Positions 8,673 through 18,093 of a stretch of DNA of 64,000 bases are shown here, piece by piece (the first letter of the stretch is position 1; every line of letters begins with the position of its first letter). The notes below the pieces were generated by a model. The model was not told the DNA's origin, ran no database searches, and was given only the letters and a program-made list of their open reading frames with translations. This DNA comes from Shouchella rhizosphaerae (GTDB taxonomy: Bacteria; Bacillota; Bacilli; Bacillales; Bacillaceae_D). Made by a program: the position numbers and the translations under genes. Where the stretch lies: positions 434,001-498,000 of the forward strand of contig NZ_FRBS01000003.1 in the NCBI RefSeq assembly GCF_900142675.1, read 5' to 3'.

Positions 8673-8763
8673 ATGAACCTATTAAAAACAAGGCAGAACC
8701 TCCAAGCGTAAACAAACGGCCAATATAAATACCTTGTGTATCAAAAATGTGTTCACTATCCAT
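8587..8763 (-). CDS. small single-pass membrane protein
   Basis: A 58-residue protein from ATG 8763, with GGAG 8 bp upstream. It has one hydrophobic segment at about residues 18-39 (RLFTLGGSALFLIGSFIAAYFAY) and a charged C-terminus rich in Glu and Lys. The composition is protein-like and the ribosome binding site is good, but the family is not recognised. Its 3' 86 bp are antisense to the end of the polysaccharide deacetylase gene. Confidence 0.55.
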   Translation of the reverse strand: MDSEHIFDTQGIYIGRLFTLGGSALFLIGSFIAAYFAYKDYQEALEAEPASLHKGKRR

Positions 8764-8772
8764 TTCATTCAC

Positions 8773-9104
8773 TCCATATAATGTTTTCCTTTATATAATA
8801 ATTAGGATTAAGACCACACTTTTTAAATGTACGCCTTGCCCTTTCTGAAAAAAGGCAAAGTTATGCTTATATATATATTATGCCTTAAGCAAGAATTGGT
8901 TCAAAAAACAAAACTGGATAAAAGGGTTGTCTATTTATTTAAAAGATAAATTGTCAATTCAAGTGTAAACATTTTCTTTGGCCGTCCATTAAGGTTCTGA
9001 CTAATTCATACAAGCAAATTCTTACAAGTTCTCGATACGGAAAATAAAAGGAAACTGCTCCTAGCAAAATAGACAAGTTTGTACTAGCTTCTTACAAAGC
9101 GATT
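8773..9104. other. intergenic stretch without a recognised gene
   Basis: About 330 AT-rich bases between the small membrane protein gene and the lipase terminator. A weak stem (TTGCC...GGCAA around 8838-8861) and short ATATATA runs are present. No convincing ORF, RNA gene or operator is visible. It should contain the promoter of the small membrane protein gene. Confidence 0.5.
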
Positions 9105-9136
9105 GAAAAAAGGCGCCTATCCGAAGAAAGGCACCT
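9105..9136 (-). terminator. intrinsic terminator of the lipase gene
   Basis: On the minus strand AGGTGCCT (9136-9129) pairs with AGGCGCCT (9118-9111), 8 bp with one G-U, followed by a run of six T residues, 4 bp after the lipase stop codon. Confidence 0.85.
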
Positions 9137-9140
9137 GTTT

Positions 9141-9755
9141 TTATTCCTTTTCTAATGCTTCGATAATCAGATCTTGAACCCTGTTATTTGTCAAAAGAAG
9201 CAAATGTGTGACGCCTGGAACGTGGATGTTATTTGCCCCGTCAATCCGCGACAAACTGTTTGCTACAATTAAATCGGAACTGCTATAAATCGATGTAAAA
9301 TCGACTCCGTCTGGCACTGAACTTGCACCCAAGCGGTTGGCTCCTCCTAATGTAATAACTTTGTCTACATGTTCAACGCCTCCGAGTTGGGTAAGATACC
9401 GTAATGTATTTGCTCCCCCCATGCTGTGGGCTATAATATTTACTTCGTCGACATCATAATTGGTTAGTACATCGTTAATAAAATCTCTCAATTGTCGGGA
9501 GTTCCTGTAATTGTTTCCGGAGCGGTCGGCAAAATCTATTGCATGTAAGTCAGAACGATCATAGCCAACGCTTCTTAACTTTCTTTCAATGCTATAGAAA
9601 TTGTAACCCGCTCCTCCAATCCCATGTACGAGCACAATTGGTTTATCAAAATCGATACTTGATGTTTGTTGGGCGCGGACTTCAGAAGAATAAGCACCTC
9701 CCCATGTAAGCAAACATACTAGAACAGTTAAAAATGACAAGCGAATTAATCTCAC
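9141..9755 (-). CDS. secreted lipase of the Bacillus LipA family (I.4)
   Basis: A 204-residue exported alpha/beta-hydrolase closely resembling B. subtilis LipA/EstA. The chosen start is GTG 9755, 6 bp after AGGAGG; an ATG two codons upstream abuts that ribosome binding site and is less likely. A signal peptide (LSFLTVLVCLLTWGGAYSSEVRAQ) precedes the mature domain. VLVHGIGGAGYNF carries the oxyanion hole, AHSMGGANT the nucleophile Ser in the AxSxG form typical of Bacillus lipases, SSSDLIV the Asp, and GVTHLLLL the His. Like LipA it has no lid. It hydrolyses short- to medium-chain acyl esters outside the cell. It is a monocistronic unit. Confidence 0.92.
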   Translation of the reverse strand: MRLIRLSFLTVLVCLLTWGGAYSSEVRAQQTSSIDFDKPIVLVHGIGGAGYNFYSIERKLRSVGYDRSDLHAIDFADRSGNNYRNSRQLRDFINDVLTNYDVDEVNIIAHSMGGANTLRYLTQLGGVEHVDKVITLGGANRLGASSVPDGVDFTSIYSSSDLIVANSLSRIDGANNIHVPGVTHLLLLTNNRVQDLIIEALEKE

Positions 9756-9908
9756 AATCATCCTCCTCTTCGAATAATAGAATCGGTTACAAAATAACAT
9801 GATTAGGCTACTGACGCTATAGAAATGCGAATTTTCCCAACTAAAAAAATGATATTTTTATTGTTTTTTGTATCACGAAAAAGTTTTTAGAAGGACGTGT
9901 TGATAAAC

Positions 9909-9934
9909 AAAAAAAAGCAGCAGCTGCTGCTTTT
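9909..9934 (-). terminator. terminator of the yjiH-type/gabT unit
   Basis: A perfect palindrome AAAAGCAGCAG/CTGCTGCTTTT (9913-9934), with eight T residues after the stem on the minus strand, about 95 bp past the transaminase stop. The hairpin loop must open the central bases. Confidence 0.6.
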
Positions 9935-10028
9935 CATTTAATGTCATATAGGTGTTACGCCTTTTACACGCTACACGTTGTTGTAAAACGTCCAAACTTA
10001 ATTAAAAGGCCGTCGCTATTTGCATCCA

Positions 10029-11309
10029 CTAGCCTAGCCGAGTGAATGCCCGATCCAATTTCGCTAAGCCTTCATCGATTTCCGCTTTTGTAACCGTTAA
10101 TGGCGGAATCATCCGCAACACTTCTCCGGCATTGCCGCAAAAATAAAAGAGAACGCCCTCTTCTAATGCAAGGTCCAAAATCTTTGCAGCAGTGTCCCCG
10201 TCTTTTTCACCTGTTTTCGGGTCGACAATTTCAATGCCAAACATCATCCCTATACCGCGGACAGCGCCAATTTGCGGCCATTTTTCTTGCATGGCGTTCA
10301 AACGTTGTTTTACATATGCGCCTACTTGTTTGGCATTGTCAAGCAACTGTTCCTCTTTTATTACTGCAATTGTGGCCCGTGCCGCCGCACACGCAATCGG
10401 ATTTCCGCCAAAAGTCGTGGCATGGCTTCCTAAAGGCCACTGTTGCATGAGCTTATGATTGGCCACAGTTGCACTAAGTGGCAGCCCAGAAGCAATTCCT
10501 TTTGCAATCGCCATAATGTCAGGTACGACACCAAAAGTGTGTGCGGCAAACCACTCTCCTGTCCGGCCAAATCCTGTTTGCACTTCGTCAAAAATGAGCA
10601 ACATCCCGTGCTCGTCGCAAATAGTGCGAATCCGTTGCAGCCAAGAAGCGGGCGGGACAATATACCCTCCTTCGCCAAGAACAGGTTCAATAATGACGGC
10701 TGCCACTTCGTCAGGCGATACTTGGTGGGCAAATAAGGAGGCAAATGAATCCTCAAGCTTGGCAATAGCTTGTTCTTCCGTATCGCCAGTGGCATAATAC
10801 GGAATTTGATAAGCCATCCCTTGTGCAGGCTGGTACTTGCGGTATTTCGCCTTAGATGTGCTAACGCTGAGCGACCCGAGCGTCCGTCCATGGAAACAGC
10901 CATTAAAAGAAATGACGTACGGGCGTTTTGTCACATGGCGGGCAAGTTTAAGCGCCCCTTCTACAGCCTCTGTTCCGCTATTGCCAAAAAAGAAGCAATC
11001 TAAATCACCTGGCATGATTTCAGCCAGCTCATTGGCAAGCTGTAAAATTGATTCATACTGGATGACGCCAATTGGCCCATGCGTAAAACGTCCAGCTTCT
11101 TCTTGGATCGCCGCGACAATTTTTGGATGGCGGTGTCCGACATTGGTCACAGCAATCCCTGATGTAAAATCTAAATACGTTTTTCCGTCGACGCCGTAAT
11201 AATAACAGCCTTCTTCTTTTTCTACAGGCAAGTTCGGATGGTCTTTCGCCATGCTTGGGGCAAGGCGGTACGGAATTGTTTGTGCTAAATCATTCCATTC
11301 TTGTGGCAT
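10029..11309 (-). CDS. gabT: 4-aminobutyrate aminotransferase (class III PLP enzyme)
   Basis: A 426-residue pyridoxal-phosphate transaminase that moves the amino group of 4-aminobutyrate to 2-oxoglutarate, giving succinate semialdehyde and glutamate. ATG 11309 is chosen because AGGAG lies 8 bp upstream. Class III marks are present: [17 protein letters not shown] for phosphate binding, [24 protein letters not shown] with the cofactor Asp (residue 241), and the Schiff-base Lys270 in [12 protein letters not shown]. Substrate choice within class III is an inference from overall similarity. It follows a YjiH-type membrane protein gene by 13 bp, suggesting one transcript. No succinate-semialdehyde dehydrogenase or gabR is adjacent. 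Confidence 0.85.
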   Translation of the reverse strand: MPQEWNDLAQTIPYRLAPSMAKDHPNLPVEKEEGCYYYGVDGKTYLDFTSGIAVTNVGHRHPKIVAAIQEEAGRFTHGPIGVIQYESILQLANELAEIMPGDLDCFFFGNSGTEAVEGALKLARHVTKRPYVISFNGCFHGRTLGSLSVSTSKAKYRKYQPAQGMAYQIPYYATGDTEEQAIAKLEDSFASLFAHQVSPDEVAAVIIEPVLGEGGYIVPPASWLQRIRTICDEHGMLLIFDEVQTGFGRTGEWFAAHTFGVVPDIMAIAKGIASGLPLSATVANHKLMQQWPLGSHATTFGGNPIACAAARATIAVIKEEQLLDNAKQVGAYVKQRLNAMQEKWPQIGAVRGIGMMFGIEIVDPKTGEKDGDTAAKILDLALEEGVLFYFCGNAGEVLRMIPPLTVTKAEIDEGLAKLDRAFTRLG

Positions 11310-11322
11310 TAAGGGCACTCCT

Positions 11323-12711
11323 TTAACGATAAATCATAAAGTGGGCAATCAGCACAACGACAGGCAAAGCAATGACTGTACGTTGGATAAAGATGATAAA
11401 CAGTTGCCAGAAGTTAATCGGGATGCTTGAACGAATAAGCATTACGCCAATTTCAGACATGTAAACAAGTTGAATGAGCGAAACAGCGCCGATGACAAAA
11501 CGCGTCAACTCGCTTTCAATCCCTGCTCCTAGTATAGCTGGCAAAAACATATCTGCAAAGCCGACAAGCATGGCTGGTGCAGCTGCCTCTGCGTCTGGAA
11601 TCTGCATCCATTCCAATACAGGCACAAGTGGATAGGAAAGGTACGTAAATACAGGGGTGTATTCGGCGACTATTAAGGCAAGCGTTCCAATTGCCATTAC
11701 AAGTGGCAACATGCCAAGCCAAATATCCAATGCGTTGAAAGCCCCTTTTTTTAATACCGTGCTTATAGGAGGCGCTTGTTTAGCCTTATCGATACCACGG
11801 GCAAAAGCGCTTTTCCATAAAGAGCCTATTTCCGCCGTTTCTTCAATCGCTCCAGGCTGATCGAGGTGATAGGTATTTTTCATTGTCGATAGCGGCGGAA
11901 TGCGCGGGCAAATAAACGCAGCGAGCAAAACGCCTACAAGAACAGTTATGTAAAAAGATACAAAGCGATGTTCCAATCCTAGCATTTTAGCGATAATTAA
12001 ACTGAAGCCTATAGATGTAATCGTAAAATTCGTGACGATTACCGCAGACTCTTTTTTAGTATAATAGCGATTTTCATATTGATTGATCGTAATTAAAATG
12101 CTCATCATGTTGTTGCCCATCCACGAGGCAAGAGAATCAACAGAAGCGCGCCCAGGCAATTTGAACAGTGGACGCATAATTTTTTGGGCAAGCGTACCAA
12201 GCCACTCCATTAACCCGTAGTCAAGCAAAAGCGGCATGAGCAGCCCCATTACAACCGACCACACGGCAAGAACAGGCAATAAATCGGCAAACACTGTCCC
12301 CCCTGTTGCTGGGTTGTACACCATTTCCATTCCAGTCCCCGTCATGACCATTAGCGCAAACACAGCGCCGAGGACACGAATCGCCGTCCAAGTAAAAGAT
12401 GTATAAAACAACGTTTTTAAGGCTGGCTTATCCATAATAAATGCAGGTTTAAACGCCCAACACAAAAAAGAGGCAACACCGGAAAACACGAGCAAGGCCA
12501 ATAAAAAGCTAGGCAAAACGCCAGAAAGGCCGTCTTCTATCAAACCGGCCAAATAGCCGATGAAAACAGTCCAATTGTCGTCTATTTTTACCGGGACTAA
12601 AAACAGGACCGCTCCAGCTAAAGAGGGGATAAGAAAAGTCGCAAGATGGCGCGATTGTATAGGACGTTGTTTGTTTGATTTTACCGATTTGTATGATTCC
12701 ACATTAGACAC
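11323..12711 (-). CDS. YjiH-type membrane protein with nucleoside-recognition (Gate) domain
   Basis: A 462-residue polytopic membrane protein with about ten hydrophobic segments. The two hallmark stretches of the Gate/nucleoside-recognition family are visible, [30 protein letters not shown] and [19 protein letters not shown]...[20 protein letters not shown]. It resembles E. coli YjiH, whose transport substrate is not established to my knowledge. GTG 12711 is the annotated start; a second GTG three codons in is possible. It is 13 bp upstream of gabT on the same strand, so a role in uptake of an amine or amino acid is a guess from context. Confidence 0.8.
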   Translation of the reverse strand: MSNVESYKSVKSNKQRPIQSRHLATFLIPSLAGAVLFLVPVKIDDNWTVFIGYLAGLIEDGLSGVLPSFLLALLVFSGVASFLCWAFKPAFIMDKPALKTLFYTSFTWTAIRVLGAVFALMVMTGTGMEMVYNPATGGTVFADLLPVLAVWSVVMGLLMPLLLDYGLMEWLGTLAQKIMRPLFKLPGRASVDSLASWMGNNMMSILITINQYENRYYTKKESAVIVTNFTITSIGFSLIIAKMLGLEHRFVSFYITVLVGVLLAAFICPRIPPLSTMKNTYHLDQPGAIEETAEIGSLWKSAFARGIDKAKQAPPISTVLKKGAFNALDIWLGMLPLVMAIGTLALIVAEYTPVFTYLSYPLVPVLEWMQIPDAEAAAPAMLVGFADMFLPAILGAGIESELTRFVIGAVSLIQLVYMSEIGVMLIRSSIPINFWQLFIIFIQRTVIALPVVVLIAHFMIYR

Positions 12712-12718
12712 CCATTCC

Positions 12719-12750
12719 GTATAATTAATCTCTGTATTTGATAATTATAC
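12719..12750. promoter_or_regulatory. 9-bp inverted repeat above the YjiH-type gene
   Basis: GTATAATTA (12719-12727) and TAATTATAC (12742-12750) are perfect reverse complements with a 14-bp spacer. The right arm overlaps a TATAAT (minus strand) that could be the -10 box of the yjiH-gabT unit. It is a candidate operator; the binding protein is unknown. Confidence 0.45.
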
Positions 12751-12787
12751 ATAAATAATGGCCGTTTAGGAATCTTTTATTTTGGCG

Positions 12788-12907
12788 ATGCTGCGCAAAC
12801 TTGATGATCAAGATCGATTGAAAGTCGGAAGGGATGTACAGGAGGTTGTAATACTTAATGAAGTGACGAAGTGCAAACAGGATTTTCTAAAAAACCGAGC
12901 GAATTGA
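12788..12907 (+). other. short ORF of 39 codons, possible gene remnant
   Basis: An ATG-initiated frame reading MLRKLDDQDRLKVGRDVQEV... and ending at TGA 12905. It is hydrophilic with a protein-like composition, but has no good ribosome binding site and no family I recognise. It lies directly before the VOC gene on the same strand. It may be a decayed gene or chance. Confidence 0.2.
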
Positions 12908-12940
12908 ACCTGATAAATGCAAAAATCCAGGAGGCTCGTT

Positions 12941-13297
12941 ATGTTAGAACAACTATTCTATTGTCATGTTCCTATGTCACACTTAGAAAATGCGATCAAA
13001 TGGTATAAGGAAATCCTACATAGTGAAGAGGAGCGACAAGCACAACTAAATTTCCCCTCTGGTCAAATGTTATTTTTAGTTGAATCCACTCATCAAACTA
13101 CTGCAACGTTTAAAGTCAACAATCAAACACATCCCGTGATTGCCTTTCAATGCAAACATATAGAAGCGTTAGCCAATCACTTAAAAAGGAACGCAGTCAA
13201 AGTAGAAAACAATATGGATGATGGGCTCGGCAATTTATTTTTAGATTTCTATGATCCTGATGGGAACAAATTTAATGTACAATGTGATAAATTTTAA
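12941..13297 (+). CDS. VOC-superfamily (glyoxalase/bleomycin-resistance fold) protein
   Basis: A 118-residue single-domain protein starting at ATG 12941, six bases after AGGAGG. It shows the vicinal-oxygen-chelate pattern: a first half with a helix SHLENAIKWYKEIL and strands ending GQMLFLVE, and a second half ending FYDPDGNKFNVQ, the typical C-terminal VOC motif. Candidate metal ligands are His9 and Glu near the middle, but no specific function (glyoxalase, dioxygenase or resistance) can be assigned. It stands alone in a region of accessory genes. Confidence 0.75.
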   Translation: MLEQLFYCHVPMSHLENAIKWYKEILHSEEERQAQLNFPSGQMLFLVESTHQTTATFKVNNQTHPVIAFQCKHIEALANHLKRNAVKVENNMDDGLGNLFLDFYDPDGNKFNVQCDKF

Positions 13298-13426
13298 ATC
13301 CTTATAAAGAGCGCTTATTTAATCGCAATACGATTGGTAATGAATGTAGAGAGTGGGAATTCTGTTCCACTTTTACTCAGCTATACTTACCTCATATGAA
13401 CGAGTAGCTTTCATAATAAATTACAC

Positions 13427-13467
13427 AAAAAAACCGCGGAAATGTTGACAAATCAACACTTCCGCGG
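13427..13467 (-). terminator. intrinsic terminator of ssrA
   Basis: A 15-bp stem with one mismatch, CCGCGGAAATGTTGA (13434-13448) and TCAACACTTCCGCGG (13453-13467), loop of 4, followed on the minus strand by seven T residues, 8 bp after the tmRNA 3' end. Confidence 0.92.
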
Positions 13468-13475
13468 CTCTTATA

Positions 13476-13827
13476 TGGAGACGGTGGGAATTGAACCCAC
13501 GTCCAGAGATAACGACACTTACGCTTCTACGAGCGTAGTCTTTGTATTCGTATTTCGCTAGCACTTCAGCCCAAAGACAGGCCTCCGTGCAGCTAGCCTG
13601 ATTAGTCTCTTCCTTCTCCCTCAGGCGGGGGGAGAAAGGCGTATCCCACTAAAGTTGAGTCTCAGCCACTCCACATGGGCGATGGAGAGGAGAGACCGCT
13701 TAGCTTATGCAGCTAGAGCGAAGTTGTTGTTTTCTTTGCCAGTTATTGGCTTGTGCGTTTTTACGAGGCCGACCCCTCGGCTCGCAACGCAAGCTCGACC
13801 TATCCCTGTCGAATCCAAAACGTCCCC
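13476..13827 (-). ncRNA. ssrA: transfer-messenger RNA (tmRNA)
   Basis: A 352-nt tmRNA that rescues stalled ribosomes together with SmpB. The 5' GGGGACG pairs with CGTCTCC at the 3' end to form the tRNA-like acceptor stem. The T-arm GTGGGTTCAATTCCCAC and the 5' GGATTCGACAGGG segment match the family. The tag frame, 13740 down to the TAA at 13705, reads GKENNNFALAA after the tRNA-borne alanine and ends in the usual degron ALAA. The discriminator A at 13476 is followed by TAT, so the terminal CCA is not encoded and must be added after transcription. smpB lies immediately upstream. Confidence 0.97.
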
Positions 13828-13835
13828 TTGGTTTT

Positions 13836-13865
13836 GAAATATCCAGGTCAATGCCTGGATATTTC
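13836..13865. repeat. 12-bp perfect inverted repeat at the ssrA promoter
   Basis: GAAATATCCAGG (13836-13847) and CCTGGATATTTC (13854-13865), with a 6-base spacer, abut the ssrA -10 box and span the predicted start point. It lies 8 bp above the mature tmRNA end. It could act as an operator, or as an RNA hairpin in transcripts running in from smpB. Confidence 0.7.
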
Positions 13866-13893
13866 ATTATACTACATTCTGCTGAAATGTCAA
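13866..13893 (-). promoter_or_regulatory. strong sigma-A promoter of ssrA
   Basis: On the minus strand TTGACA (13893-13888), a 16-bp spacer and TATAAT (13871-13866): both hexamers are perfect consensus. It lies in the 88-bp gap between smpB and ssrA. Confidence 0.85.
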
Positions 13894-13915
13894 CAATTTG
13901 CAGTGTCCCACTTAA

Positions 13916-14386
13916 TTAACCGCGCATGCGCTCTTTTATTGCCCGTTCCACTTCGCGCTTCGCGTCTTTTCGCCGTAATGTTTCCCGCTTATCGTAGTTT
14001 TTCTTCCCTTTTGCAAGGCCGATAAGCACTTTGGCAAAGCCGTTTTTAATATAGACTTTTAATGGAACGATTGAATAGCCTTTTTGCTGCGTTTGCCCAA
14101 TTAATGTATTGATTTGTTTTTTATGGAGCAACAGTTTGCGCGGCCGTGTCGGTTCATGGTTGTAGCGGTTGCCTTGTTCGTATTCACTAATGTGGGCATT
14201 GTACAAAAAAGCTTCGCCATTTTTGATGCGGGCAAAGGAATCTTTTAAATTCATTTTCCCCGCCCGAATCGACTTGATTTCTGTTCCGGTTAGGACAATG
14301 CCCGCTTCAAATGTTTCTTCGATAAAATAATCATGGCGTGCTTTTTTATTTTGCGCAACAACTTTGCCTTCTGTCGTTTCTCCCAT
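13916..14386 (-). CDS. smpB: SsrA-binding protein
   Basis: A 156-residue RNA-binding protein that brings alanyl-tmRNA to stalled ribosomes. ATG 14386 is chosen over the longer open frame because it gives the family length and has AGGTGG upstream. Conserved blocks are [32 protein letters not shown], the RNA-binding barrel ([18 protein letters not shown]), and the basic C-terminal tail [23 protein letters not shown] that folds in the decoding centre. The tmRNA gene follows 88 bp downstream on the same strand and RNase R lies upstream, the usual Bacillus arrangement. Confidence 0.96.
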   Translation of the reverse strand: MGETTEGKVVAQNKKARHDYFIEETFEAGIVLTGTEIKSIRAGKMNLKDSFARIKNGEAFLYNAHISEYEQGNRYNHEPTRPRKLLLHKKQINTLIGQTQQKGYSIVPLKVYIKNGFAKVLIGLAKGKKNYDKRETLRRKDAKREVERAIKERMRG

Positions 14387-14472
14387 GCATTCCACCTGCA
14401 TCTTTCTAACACATCTTCCTTTTATCGTACCAACGGAGCGGCGATTCGTCAATTTCTACTAGACGACAGGCG

Positions 14473-14868
14473 TTAAAAGCGGCGGCGCTTTTTCTTTCCA
14501 AAAAGTTGATCGATGGCAAGCAGTTTGCTGCCGTTTAACACAAGCAAAAGCGAAGTTACTAGCAAAATGAGATCAAGCTCGTAGCCGCCAAGCAAGCCTG
14601 CATTCCATTTTGCGGTTATGATGGCTACAACCATAATGGCCGCAAACATAGCCCCAACAATACGGGTGCCTAATCCTAGGATAAGGGCGAGCCCGCCAAT
14701 GATCTCGACAAAGGCAACAACGCTGGCCATTGCTGCTGGGATGCCGATTGAATCAAAAAACGCGCCCGTCCCTTCAATTCCACCATTAAACTTATCCAGC
14801 CCGTGGAATAAAAAAATGATTCCTACGGTGACACGGACAAGCAATATCCCAATTTCTGTTTTTGTCAC
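14473..14868 (-). CDS. DoxX-family membrane protein
   Basis: A 131-residue protein with four predicted membrane segments. It begins at GTG 14868, which has GGAGGGAG upstream. The start EIGILLVRVTVGIIFLFHGLDKFNGG is typical for DoxX proteins, followed by VVAFVEIIGGLALILGLGTRIVGAMFAAIM. The C-terminus is basic (GKKKRRRF). DoxX-family proteins are associated with redox functions in some bacteria, but no specific role can be given here. It lies between rnr and smpB, where B. subtilis has no such gene. Confidence 0.8.
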   Translation of the reverse strand: MTKTEIGILLVRVTVGIIFLFHGLDKFNGGIEGTGAFFDSIGIPAAMASVVAFVEIIGGLALILGLGTRIVGAMFAAIMVVAIITAKWNAGLLGGYELDLILLVTSLLLVLNGSKLLAIDQLFGKKKRRRF

Positions 14869-14986
14869 GTTTCTCCCTCCTTATTGCTTGTAGTGTAAGG
14901 GAGAAAACAAGGATTGTGCAAGCAGGTACATGTAGGAAACTGTCGGATGTCCTAGTCATACATGACAGGGCACTATCCAAAAGTTG

Positions 14987-17320
14987 TCATTTCCGCGTTT
15001 TACGACGGCCTTTTTTTCGTTTCGCTTTAGGGGCATTTTCATAAAACGGCTTTTTCTTCCGCTTGGACCGGCTGCCATCTTTTTTCGGATCACCTGTCAA
15101 ACGATGCTTTTCACGTTTTTTTCCGTTCCGCTGCTGTCTTTTTCCGCCATCAATCACTTTTGGCCGCTCAAGCGTTTTCCGCGGCTTGCGCGGTTGCATA
15201 CCGACAATTTCAAAGTCGACGGATGCTTCTTCGACATTTACTTGGATAACGCGGACTTCAAGTTCATCGCCGATGCGGAAAACGGTGCCGCTTCGTTCGC
15301 CAATCATCGCATAATGCTTTTGGTCATAATGGTAGTAGTCGTCTGTCAAATAGCTAACATGGACTAACCCTTCAACCGTATTCTCCAATTCGACAAATAG
15401 ACCGAAGTTGGTAACGCCGCTAATGATTCCTGTAAACGTCTCCCCAATTTTATCTTCCATGTATTGGGCTTTTTTCACGCTGTCTGTGTCCCGTTCAGCG
15501 TCAATCGCGCGCCGCTCCATTTCTGAAGCGTGGGCTGTTAACCCAGGCAGCACTTCCTGCCATTTTGCCGTTGTTTTGCGATCCGTTTTGCCTTTAATCA
15601 AGTACGTGCGAATGAGGCGATGGACGAGCAAATCAGGATAACGGCGAATTGGCGAAGTAAAATGAGTATAAAAGTCTGCTGACAACCCAAAGTGGCCAAC
15701 AGGGTGGACATCATACTTCGCTTGTTTCATTGAGCGCAGCATGACGCGGCTAATGACCATTTCTTCTGGTTCACCGGAAATTTCCTCTAAAAGTGCTTGC
15801 AAGGCACGGGGATGGACGGTATTAGCTGTGCCTCGAACCACGTAGCCAAACCCAGTAATAAACTCTAAAAATGAATTGAATTTATCTGCATCAGGGTCTT
15901 CGTGAATCCGGTATACAAACGGCAATTTCAGCCAATGGAAATGTTCAGCGACAGTCTCATTAGCGGCAAGCATAAATTCTTCAATTAGCTTTTCCGCAAC
16001 TGAGCGTTCCCGCAACACAACATCTGTCGCTTTGCCTTCTTCATTGACAAGCACTTTCGCTTCTTTAAAATCAAAATCAATAGCACCACGGGCGAAGCGT
16101 TTGTCTCTTAAAATTTGTGCCAACTGTTCCATTGCTTCAAACATCGGTACTAGCGTTTCATAACGTTCTCGCAAGTCCTCGTCTTGTTCGACTAGTATTT
16201 TGTTAACGTCGCTATATGTCATCCGCTCTGTCGTTCGAATGACACTTTGGAAAATTTCGTGGTTCACAACACCACCATTTTCGTCGATTTCCATTTGGCA
16301 AGACAGCGTCAAACGGTCTACTTTTGGGTTTAAACTGCAAATGCCATTCGAAAGGCGATGTGGAATCATTGGAATCACGCGGTCAACTAAATAGACGCTC
16401 GTAGCGCGGTCAGACGCTTCCTTGTCAATCGGCGACCCTTCTTCGACATAATGGGAAACGTCGGCAATGTGTACGCCGAGCAAAAAATGGCCGTTTTCTA
16501 ATTTTTTTACTTGTACAGCATCATCCAGGTCTTTGGCATCAGCCCCGTCAATGGTGACGATTTGCTCATTCCTTAAGTCGCGCCTGCCCTGCAAGTCTGC
16601 TTCTGTAATCTCATCTGGCACGTTTGCCGCTTGTGCAAGCGCTTCTTCGGAAAAACTTTGAGGGATGCCATATTTGTAAATGATCGACAGAATGTCCATG
16701 CCTGGGTCATTTTTATGGCCAAGGACTTCTTTTATTTCTGCTTCCCCGCCGAAGCGGCCTTCTGGATATTTGGTAATCGTCGCGATCACTTTATGGCCAT
16801 CGGCAGCGCCTTTTTCTTGGCCGTTGACAACAAGGAAATCCGCGCTAATCCGTTTGTCGTCGGCAACCACTAACGCATACGAAGAGAACTGTTTATATTC
16901 GCCGACGACTTCTGTCACTTTCCGTTCAATAATGCGGATCACTTTTCCTTCAGCCCGAGCGCCGCTTGTCCGTTCATCCATACGGACAAGGACAATATCG
17001 CCATTCATTGCCCCTGCCAAGGAGCCTTGTGGAACATAAATGTCTTCCTCGCCGTTTTCAGGCAACACAAAAGCGAATCCTTTTGCATGGCCTTGGACAC
17101 GGCCACGCACTAAATTCATTTTTTCGGGGATACCGTAACGGTTTGTCCGCGTGCGCACAATGCTCCCCTCTTCTTCCAGTTCATTCAAGCCTTGGATCAA
17201 CTTTTTAAAGTCGTCGCCAGAAGCTATGCCGAACTGCTCTTCTAATTCATCTACTGTAACAGGCTTTTTCGCCTCATTTTGAAAATAGGCAAGCAGCTCT
17301 TCTTTTAATCGAGCAGCCAT
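14987..17320 (-). CDS. rnr: ribonuclease R
   Basis: A 777-residue 3'-to-5' processive exoribonuclease of the RNB family that degrades structured RNA and the mRNAs released by trans-translation. The order is an N-terminal winged helix (residues 1-60), two cold-shock domains, the RNB core with the catalytic Asp cluster in [14 protein letters not shown] (about residues 265-278), and the S1 domain (about 635-715). A strongly basic tail of about 60 residues follows, rich in Lys and Arg. Start ATG 17320 has GGAGGGAAAG. It is 26 bp after est and upstream of smpB, linking it to ribosome rescue. Confidence 0.97.
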   Translation of the reverse strand: MAARLKEELLAYFQNEAKKPVTVDELEEQFGIASGDDFKKLIQGLNELEEEGSIVRTRTNRYGIPEKMNLVRGRVQGHAKGFAFVLPENGEEDIYVPQGSLAGAMNGDIVLVRMDERTSGARAEGKVIRIIERKVTEVVGEYKQFSSYALVVADDKRISADFLVVNGQEKGAADGHKVIATITKYPEGRFGGEAEIKEVLGHKNDPGMDILSIIYKYGIPQSFSEEALAQAANVPDEITEADLQGRRDLRNEQIVTIDGADAKDLDDAVQVKKLENGHFLLGVHIADVSHYVEEGSPIDKEASDRATSVYLVDRVIPMIPHRLSNGICSLNPKVDRLTLSCQMEIDENGGVVNHEIFQSVIRTTERMTYSDVNKILVEQDEDLRERYETLVPMFEAMEQLAQILRDKRFARGAIDFDFKEAKVLVNEEGKATDVVLRERSVAEKLIEEFMLAANETVAEHFHWLKLPFVYRIHEDPDADKFNSFLEFITGFGYVVRGTANTVHPRALQALLEEISGEPEEMVISRVMLRSMKQAKYDVHPVGHFGLSADFYTHFTSPIRRYPDLLVHRLIRTYLIKGKTDRKTTAKWQEVLPGLTAHASEMERRAIDAERDTDSVKKAQYMEDKIGETFTGIISGVTNFGLFVELENTVEGLVHVSYLTDDYYHYDQKHYAMIGERSGTVFRIGDELEVRVIQVNVEEASVDFEIVGMQPRKPRKTLERPKVIDGGKRQQRNGKKREKHRLTGDPKKDGSRSKRKKKPFYENAPKAKRKKGRRKTRK

Positions 17321-17346
17321 TCTTTCCCTCCTTCAAGCTTTTGTTT

Positions 17347-18093
17347 TTAGTTTGACCAATCTAAGTGATTTAAAAACTCAAGTATGTCTTCATGAAGCTG
17401 TTCTTTCTCCTCACCGAGTGTAATCACGTGGGTCGAATGTTCATACCACTTTAGCTGTTTGTCGTCTGTGCCAACATTGTCCAAAATGATCGTAGCGCTT
17501 TCGGTATCGATCATTTCGTCATAGCGCGCTTGGACAACGAACGTTGGCGCATAAATCAAGTCAAGCTGTTCCCGTACGTCATCCATCAACTGCCGCAACT
17601 GATAAAGCGGCTCAAGCGATTTTTCTGCAAGCGCGCTAATTTCGGCTTCGATCACCGCGTCTTCTTTCTTTTCAAGACGCTTGTACTCTTTCGCGTAACG
17701 GAGCATCCCAACTTTGATCGCTTCCTCCGTTTTGGGCCTGACAGGGGCACACATCGATATGATTCCCTTTACAGGCATAGAGAAACCTGCTTTTAATGAA
17801 AAAACACCGCCTAGAGATAATCCGCACACTGCGATTTCCTTATAGCCATCTTGTTGCAATTGTTCAAACGCTGCCTGTACATCAGCCCACCAATCTTCTG
17901 GGCTGTACTTTACAAGCTCTTCTGGCGGCACGCCATGACCTCTATATAAAGGGGCATGGCATGTATAGCCATGCTTTTGCAAAAAGCGGCCAAGCATGCG
18001 GACATCAGCAGTCGTTCCTGTAAAGCCATGCAATAACAGAACAGCCCGCTGTCCTCCTTCAAATGTAAAAGGTTTAGGTGGCACTAATTTCAT
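17347..18093 (-). CDS. est: carboxylesterase (Est30 type)
   Basis: A 248-residue monomeric alpha/beta-hydrolase closely resembling Geobacillus Est30 and B. subtilis YvaK, which hydrolyse short-chain esters. [14 protein letters not shown] supplies the oxyanion hole and CGLSLGG the nucleophile (Ser93). The triad Asp is in ARYDEMID and the His in EHSTHVI. ATG 18093 is chosen because GAGGG lies about 9 bp upstream; an ATG two codons earlier is possible. It overlaps the preceding hydrolase gene by about 20 bp and is followed by rnr, the arrangement of secG-yvaK-rnr in B. subtilis. Confidence 0.92.
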   Translation of the reverse strand: MKLVPPKPFTFEGGQRAVLLLHGFTGTTADVRMLGRFLQKHGYTCHAPLYRGHGVPPEELVKYSPEDWWADVQAAFEQLQQDGYKEIAVCGLSLGGVFSLKAGFSMPVKGIISMCAPVRPKTEEAIKVGMLRYAKEYKRLEKKEDAVIEAEISALAEKSLEPLYQLRQLMDDVREQLDLIYAPTFVVQARYDEMIDTESATIILDNVGTDDKQLKWYEHSTHVITLGEEKEQLHEDILEFLNHLDWSN

